NCBI GenBank assembly: GCA_025558075.1
Contig: JAHLKF010000003.1
Coordinates: 1,240,001 to 1,304,000 of the forward strand
Origin: Gaertneriomyces semiglobifer
Lineage: Eukaryota; Chytridiomycota; Chytridiomycetes; Spizellomycetales; Spizellomycetaceae
Reading direction: 5' to 3'
Length of the DNA: 64,000 bases
Positions 58,619-64,000 of this stretch are shown piece by piece. Position numbers and translations under genes: made by a program. The notes beneath the pieces are model-generated. The model did no database searches, was not told the DNA's origin, and saw only the letters and a program-made list of their open reading frames with translations. How positions within the stretch are numbered: position 1 is the first letter of the stretch; every line of letters begins with the position of its first letter.

Positions 58619-59079
58619 CTTGATAAAGTTGGCTGAACTAACAGCCTCTGCTACGTTTCTGCTTGGCAGTTCAAGAGAAAATACCACCTCCTGCCAACTT
58701 TTTGCGAACGCTCCCGACGCGTTGCTGTTTTGTCCGCGACAGTCCGAACATTCGGAAAAATACTGAGGGTGCAGGTCAAATCTACTCACATTGATTCTCC
58801 TCCATGGCCGGATCTACCACTTTTGGACATTGCAAACTTGATCGCTGATGTGGTGCTGGCCAAATGGAGCATTCGCAGCATCACCTACCTGGCCGAACTC
58901 CGTTGGTTTATGTCCCAAACGGCGAGACGAGGATCACTGTTCGTGAAGAAGTGTAGATACGGGTACTTTCTTCGATAATATCAAAAGGTTACAGAAACGA
59001 ACTAAAGCCTCGAGATGCAAGGACGTGGACGCCTTTAGCACTCTGACACACATTTGGAACCATAGCACTCCTTTCCACT
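58619..59079. other. Intergenic upstream of NUF2
   Basis: 461 bp; NUF2 promoter side and cyclophilin 3' flank. Open frames here extend the genes only by non-start codons. Confidence 0.4.
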
Positions 59080-60011
59080 CTATATACTTTCCGTTTCGGC
59101 CAGCTGCCCGCACATTTTCACCACCACCTCTTCCTTCGGCCTGCTGCCTTCCGTCTGCACATTCTCCAGCGCCGCCAGTACCTCCCAACCGGCCAAGACG
59201 CGTCCAAACACTACGTGTCGACCATTCAACCACTTCGTCTCTTTGAAGGTCACAAAAAACTGCGATCCATTGGTGTCCTTGCCCGAGTTCGCCATACTCA
59301 ATGCGCCCCGCCCAGAATGGGGAAAGCGGAAGCCCTCATCAGCGAAACGACCTGATTGATAAATACTGTGCCCGCCTCTGCCCGTCCCCTCCGTGAAATC
59401 GCCGCCTTGTACCTAACGTATACATATTCGGAATGAGTTCAGTTTCCTCTTTCAAAGCTGTGGCTGAACTGACCATGAACCCCGCAATGATCCGATGGAA
59501 CGGCGATCCAGTATATCCAAATCCTCGCTCTCCTGTGCACAACAACCGGAAATTCTCTACCGTAATCGGTAGCTGCTTTCCATACAAACCGAATACGATT
59601 CTCCCCAACTGATGTGGATATCACTTTGAATAAAGCATCCAATTCGACCGACCATATGACCTAAGACGCTAGGTGACTTACTTGACGTGACCCGTGAGTA
59701 ATATCCATCCAAACTCTATGAGTAATTTCTGCGGTTTCGTGTCCTTCAAGCACCATTTCCTTCTCCTGCACCACTGGTATTACGTTTGAGGGAATAGGGC
59801 GCTTTTGTCCTGTCTCTGCCTCATCTGAGACCCTCCCGGCTGCTATGGCATCGGACTGTGAACCAACATCCTTATGGACCTTTGACGGGGCCGCCGTATT
59901 TAGGGAATAACCTTGATTCAATGCCCGTGAAATTGATGGCGAGAAGTAGTAAACTGTGAAGCACACGATGCAGAAGGCGAGAGCAAGAATTCGGGGTGAT
60001 TTTCGGCCCAT
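59080..60011 (-). CDS. Membrane-anchored cyclophilin (peptidyl-prolyl isomerase)
   Basis: Three exons: 60011-59682, 59608-59474, 59412-59080; 265 residues. One N-terminal transmembrane helix ([17 protein letters not shown], about residues 8-24), a 70-residue polar stalk, then a cyclophilin domain: [35 protein letters not shown], the catalytic arginine in [41 protein letters not shown] and [18 protein letters not shown]. Orientation would place the domain in the ER/Golgi lumen or outside. A longer start at 60134 is open but would leave only 18 bp to the next gene and put 40 residues before the anchor, so 60011 is preferred. Confidence 0.88.
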
Positions 60012-60152
60012 TGCCGTGGAGAATTCAGCGTAATGGGTATGTCCTATTGCGCTGCGACGGGTTTTGGGATTGGAACGAAGCGCGAAGCTGTCACTTTCTC
60101 GCGTTAAAAGTTCATCACTGAACAAACATTGCATATATATAATTGTCCAAAG
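60012..60152. promoter_or_regulatory. Divergent promoter region, cyclophilin / HDDC3
   Basis: 141 bp between start codons, with an AT-rich catatatataatt near 60132-60144 just upstream of the HDDC3 ATG. Confidence 0.45.
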
Positions 60153-60788
60153 ATGCTGCCAATAGACCAGAGTGAGTTGGGGCTGTTTGTCCGAACGCTG
60201 CAGTTTGCAACGTTAGCTCATAGCACCCAAAGACGTAAGGACCCCTCGTCGACGCCGTACATCAATCATCCCATTGGGGTCGCCCATATTCTGCTATTTG
60301 AAGGCGGTGTGAGCGACATTGCTGTGCTTCAAGCGGCGTTGTTGCATGATACTGTGGAAGACACCGATACGACGTTTGAAGATATCGAGAAAGAGTTCGG
60401 GAAGCGCGTGATGGACGTGGTCAAAGAGTGTACGGATGATAAGAGGTTACCTAAGGATGAAAGGAAGCGCTTACAGGTAGAGTCTGCTGGTGGGAAGTCG
60501 AAGGAAGCGAAGCTTGTCAAATTAGCGGACAAGGTGGGTAAAGAATTGACCGGTCGCATTATTGTCAAAGGGTGCGAGTCTTTTCGCCAAACGGGACTGA
60601 ACATTGAAGCCTATGCATAGATATACAACCTGCGAGACTTGCAACGAGTCGCTCCTGTGGGATGGAGCGAGGAGCGAGTGCGAGAATACTTTACATGGGC
60701 CAAACGAGTGACCGACAATTGCCGTGGTGTCAACAGAGATCTGGAAAGCATCCTGGACGATATATATAACCACGTCCCGGCCCTCTAG
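60153..60788 (+). CDS. HDDC3/MESH1-type (p)ppGpp hydrolase-like HD protein
   Basis: Two exons: 60153-60533 and 60621-60788; 182 residues, the length of animal MESH1. The HD metal site is intact: RRKDPSSTPYINHPIGVA, ALLHDTVEDTDTT (HD..ED), AKLVKLADKIYNLRDL, and a C-terminal YFTWAKRVTDNCRG. Bacterial SpoT hydrolyses (p)ppGpp with this domain; animal MESH1 also acts as an NADPH phosphatase. No synthetase domain is present. The intron lies between K and I of the LADKIYNL motif, so the unspliced frame would destroy the site. Confidence 0.9.
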
Positions 60789-60970
60789 CATGCTCAACCA
60801 ATTGAATGTTTACATCAGCCTTCCAAACTATCTTCATCAGCATTTGAAAAAGTCATCGACCGAAGGAGGGGAGTTGGGTCACTGCTGAGCATGCCGTAGA
60901 TGAGAACTTCCGGTACCGCCAGCTATCGCCTCGGGTTGCGAGTGCCATTGTCTTATAATAGTATGGCAGT
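60789..60970. other. Short intergenic, convergent
   Basis: Nothing seen between the HDDC3 and RPB5 stop codons. Confidence 0.4.
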
Positions 60971-61909
60971 CTAAAAGCAATATCTGTATGTAACATATCT
61001 AGAAGATCGAGCTTAGCATACGAGTCCACTGAAGGAAACGATCATAAATACTCACTTTCCAGCAGTTTCACTAGGCCTGATGATTCGCACAACTTGCCCT
61101 CGCTTTAGTCCGTAATATCTTGCAATAGGGTCTGTCGGATGTATCCGTGGCAGTTGCGATTCCTTCAACCGGCTGGCGTGACGTGTTAGCAAGCAGTATG
61201 ACATACTTGAGAGATGATGTGCACTTACTATCTCTCCAGTAATGTCTTTTTCTCGGCATCTGATAAGACCTCATGCGGTGGTACCAGGGAGTGCTTGGTG
61301 ATGTTAACAAGTAGCTCTGACTCCTGAAATAGGTCCATTATGTATTTAGGAGCCATCTCCTGGATCACTTTGTTCGCTGATGGCGTCATGCTTTTTTGAT
61401 AGATGATAATGGCACGGAAAATGTTCTGCGATACCATTCGTTCGGCGATCCTGTCATGAGCTAGAGTTAGAGCTCATTCATGTGCTCTGCAACCGATCAA
61501 AACGTACTTTCTGATAGGTTTGATTCCCACAGACTCATCCTCCGTAAAAAACACCAGCAGAGATTGATCTTTCAGCTCCTCTGTTGCTCCCGCTACCAGG
61601 AAAGTCAAGTTTTGCCGGCTAAAGTGATGTTCAGTCTCAATCTTTCTTCTTGGGAAGTTCCCAAATTGCAATGCAAAGACACATACTCGACGACGTCCCC
61701 TCGTATGTGCGTCGCTTTAAACTCATCTAGGGACAATTCCAGTTCTCTATCAGACACGGAGTACCCCTGTAAAGCGCAGTGGGTTTAGTACGGCGAGGTC
61801 CAGTCTCATCAACATAATGACCAAGATCACCCACCCGGTCCTTAACAAGCTCGTGCACAGTCTTCCACACCCTCCATAGCCGTGCCGCCTCTCTGTCGAT
61901 GTCAGACAT
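60971..61909 (-). CDS. RPB5: RNA polymerases I, II and III shared subunit RPB5 (RPABC1)
   Basis: Six exons: 61909-61835, 61766-61687, 61618-61508, 61450-61229, 61172-61056, 60998-60971; 210 residues, as in other eukaryotes. Landmarks: [25 protein letters not shown] at the start, [60 protein letters not shown], and the archaeal-type C-terminal half [24 protein letters not shown]. The canonical ending YVTYR is supplied by a last exon of 28 nt; without it the frame stops after ETAGK. The third exon acceptor (61619) is needed to reach RQNLTFLVA. Confidence 0.95.
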
Positions 61910-62112
61910 GCTGCCTTTTTATCTAGAATCGTTGGGTTTTGCGTCGTCAGTGAGTAAATCGGCAGTTAATTGTCAAAAATACTCAACCAGTTCGGTGCAG
62001 GTTGTTGCTACGGCAACAGGGCAGACAGGATCTGAGCAATGCAGCTGCAAATTGCGAACGAACCCAACATTGACAATAGCCAGGACAGCTGCAACACAAG
62101 CCAACAGTCAAA
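61910..62112. promoter_or_regulatory. Divergent promoter region, RPB5 / SmG
   Basis: 203 bp between the start codons of two constitutive genes. Confidence 0.5.
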
Positions 62113-62546
62113 ATGAGTAAGGCACCGACTCCGGAATTGAAAAAGTATGTGTCTGCTCAACAGCGAAGTCCTCTTTTGTTGTTGGTGTAAACTCGTGCTC
62201 ATGTACATTTGCCTTCTAGATACATGGACAAACATTTGTTCATTCAATTGAACGGCGATCGCAAGGTGACCGGTGTCCTGCGGGGTTAGTTCACATCTTA
62301 TACACCGAGCATTTTAGTCGAAATTCATGCTGATTGTTTGTATCCTCGCAGGGTTTGATCCATTCATGAACTTGGTCCTCGATAATGCTGTGGAAAAAGT
62401 GTCTGAGACTGAGGAAAAAGAGATCGGTAGCATAGTGAGTTGTGCGACTGAATTTGCAAGCCAATATCGCAGGATATTCATGTGTCTCTCCACAGGTCAT
62501 TCGAGGAAACTCGGTACTGGTAATGGAAGCGCTGGATAAGATATGA
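62113..62546 (+). CDS. Small nuclear ribonucleoprotein SmG
   Basis: Four exons: 62113-62144, 62220-62284, 62352-62434, 62496-62546; 76 residues, full length for SmG. One of seven Sm proteins that ring U1, U2, U4 and U5 snRNA. Sm1 is [34 protein letters not shown], Sm2 is VIRGNSVLVMEAL. Three introns divide a 231-nt coding sequence; the first exon is 32 nt. Confidence 0.95.
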
Positions 62547-63044
62547 GATCATTATTGAAAAGAGTATTGTAAAAGTTGAGGTACCGAGTATTCAGCGGAT
62601 AACTGGCAAATGCTTCTGGGATTTTTTTTTGCGGAATAATAACGAGGATGAGAGAAAGACGGAGCATCACCATGGTTGTACATATTGTGTAGATTTGACG
62701 AAACATTCCCAGAACGTTAGCCTGGGAGAAATCATATTTATGAATTAGATATGACTTTTGTCCCATTCGCACATGAACGGAAGTAGCACCACCATTGCCA
62801 AACGGCAGAGGGCTGTGACGATTGCATGAAACCAGTTGGTAGGTGCGGGATTGCGCTGGGCCAGCCTGGCGATTTCCCGTTCGCATGCACCCGGCTTGCT
62901 CATAACGGAAAGCAAGGCAAACGGTAACAACAACAGGGTGCTGGCGAACAGGGCTAGCCGCCCTTGCCGACCTGCAGGTCAAGCGGCTTCTAATCTGGTT
63001 CTGCTGTGTAGAGCATGACCTTGCAGTTCACACTGCGTTAGCTT
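62547..63044. other. Intergenic, convergent
   Basis: About 500 bp. The minus frame across 62982-62497 contains no family signature. If the white-collar-like gene had further exons (for example a GATA finger) they should lie here; I see no CxNC...CNAC pattern in any frame. Confidence 0.4.
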
Positions 63045-64000
63045 TTACTCTCGTCGTCTCTGCAGATTATATTGAATGAGGCACCGCAAAAGTTAAAGAA
63101 AACAAAAATGGTAACTTACCGCTTTCTTTTTGTTCGGCACAATGAATGTGTCCAATTCAGCTTGTATTCGCTTGTTGTGTATTCGTAACTGATTCAGTTC
63201 GTAATGCAAACTGGTTGCTCTCGCCTCGTGTGTGACATCGAATATGTTTCCGTATTCGTAGAGGTCTTCATATTCTGCCAGCGTTTTGAGGTCGAGCGGA
63301 TCTACTGCTCCTTCCCGTACGAGCTTTATTTGACAATACACCGCCCGGGCAGGCGAGCATGCATCCGGATAAAACCGAAGTACCACCGGCGCAATCGCAC
63401 GCTTGATGATGATCCGAGAGCGGTTATTTACAACCGTATTGCGACTCGACGCTTCAGCCAACGCGTCCCGGAATGACTCTTGATCATCGTCATGTAGTAA
63501 TTCCACAAAAGGTTTTGCCACAACATCCTCTGGCGCTTGCCCAATGATTGCATTGGAATTTGAACACAAATATAAGGCTAGCCCTTGTGGTGAAAGCTTG
63601 GCCCATGTTTCGGTATTGTCCGTATCCGGCAATAATATGTCGCGCACGAAGATGGAGCAAATTTGTCGCTCACGTCCGGACATTATGACGCATTTGGTCC
63701 GCTTTTTGCTATCGCCTTCATATACCTATCAAACCGTGGCAGAATAAGAGGTTGACCTAGCTTCAATAGGAAGACCTAACACTTACATGTCCGCTCACTT
63801 CCATATACACATATCCAGAATGCTTCCGGCGGAATCGGCACATGATATTGATGGCGTCCCCCAGTTGCGTTGTCCGTAGTTCTCGCATAACAGAAACCGC
63901 GTCGGCGGGATGTATGAACTCATTGATGCTGTGTCCCATCAGTTCCTCGGCGTTATACTCTAATATCCGTTTGGCAGATCCGGGGGCAGCGTAAAGGAAC
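63045..64000 (-). CDS. White-collar-1-like PAS protein, 3' part (5' end outside the window)
   Basis: Three exons visible: beyond 64000-63787, 63725-63120, 63059-63045; 278 residues, the first codon split by the window edge. A PAS domain starts FLYAAPGSAKRILEYNAEELMGHSINEFIHPADA and ends in RRKHSGYVYMEVSGH. The next exon has the WC-1 segment CVIMSGRERQ, another PAS-like block (LYLCSNSNAIIGQAPEDVVAKPFVELLHDDD) and NIFDVTHEARATSLHYELNQLRIHNKRIQAEL, the linker that in WC-1 precedes the zinc finger. The protein then ends with a basic NKKKARRRE from a 15-nt last exon, and no GATA finger follows. The flavin-binding LOV domain, if any, is upstream of the window. Confidence 0.8.

Noticed and set aside
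60012..60134. Longer N-terminus for the cyclophilin
   Set aside because: It would start 18 bp from the HDDC3 ATG and place 40 polar residues before the membrane anchor.

Overview
The window is nuclear DNA from a fungus, most likely a zoosporic (chytrid-like) lineage. Genes are densely packed on both strands and broken by many short GT-AG introns, mostly about 40-110 nt. Hallmark fungal genes are present: a THI20-type kinase-TenA fusion, ATG15, PKR1, MRS6/REP, AVT3 and a white-collar-type PAS protein. A heterotrimeric-type kinesin-2 points to a flagellated ancestor or life stage. A RING1-like RING+RAWUL protein and a membrane-anchored bacterial-type solute-binding protein are features usually missing from Dikarya. 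Placement in Chytridiomycota or a neighbour is inference; no rRNA or other taxonomic marker is present. I rebuilt exon structures by eye, and for every multi-exon gene reported as complete the exon lengths sum to a whole number of codons.

Layout. 1-3.3 kb is a gene graveyard: a broken copy of the complex I TYKY subunit (NDUFS8) on the plus strand, a broken copy of the microtubule plus-end protein EB1 on the minus strand, and a possible ankyrin relic. 3.4-9.3 kb: vacuolar amino acid transporter (AVT3 type), uroporphyrinogen-III synthase, pyridoxal kinase. 9.7-15.8 kb: RNA polymerase I subunit RPA43, the solute-binding membrane protein, the RING1-like protein, a small DUF2945/HVA1 protein. 16.6-26.9 kb: THI20, Rab escort protein, RAD18, kinesin-2, a UBAP1-like protein. 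27.2-39.2 kb: F-box/ankyrin protein, PRP40, a lysine/serine-rich protein, RTF2, POP3, succinyl-CoA ligase alpha. 39.5-49.6 kb: mitochondrial lysyl-tRNA synthetase, TRAPP subunit TRS23, XPD/RAD3 helicase, an unknown protein, a second F-box protein. 50.5-62.5 kb: PKR1, COG3, ATG15, NUF2, a membrane-anchored cyclophilin, HDDC3/MESH1, RPB5, SmG. The window closes on the 3' part of a white-collar-1-like PAS gene.

The genes do not form a pathway; most are housekeeping. Several sit as divergent pairs over 140-240 bp (KIF3/UBAP1-like, POP3/LSC1, cyclophilin/HDDC3, RPB5/SmG), which implies shared promoters. The most unusual items are the solute-binding membrane protein, the PRC1-type RING protein, the adjacent pseudogenes, a 5-nt initiator exon in XPD, and a white-collar-like protein that appears to end without a GATA finger. 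I found no tRNA, rRNA, CRISPR array, intact transposon or viral sequence.
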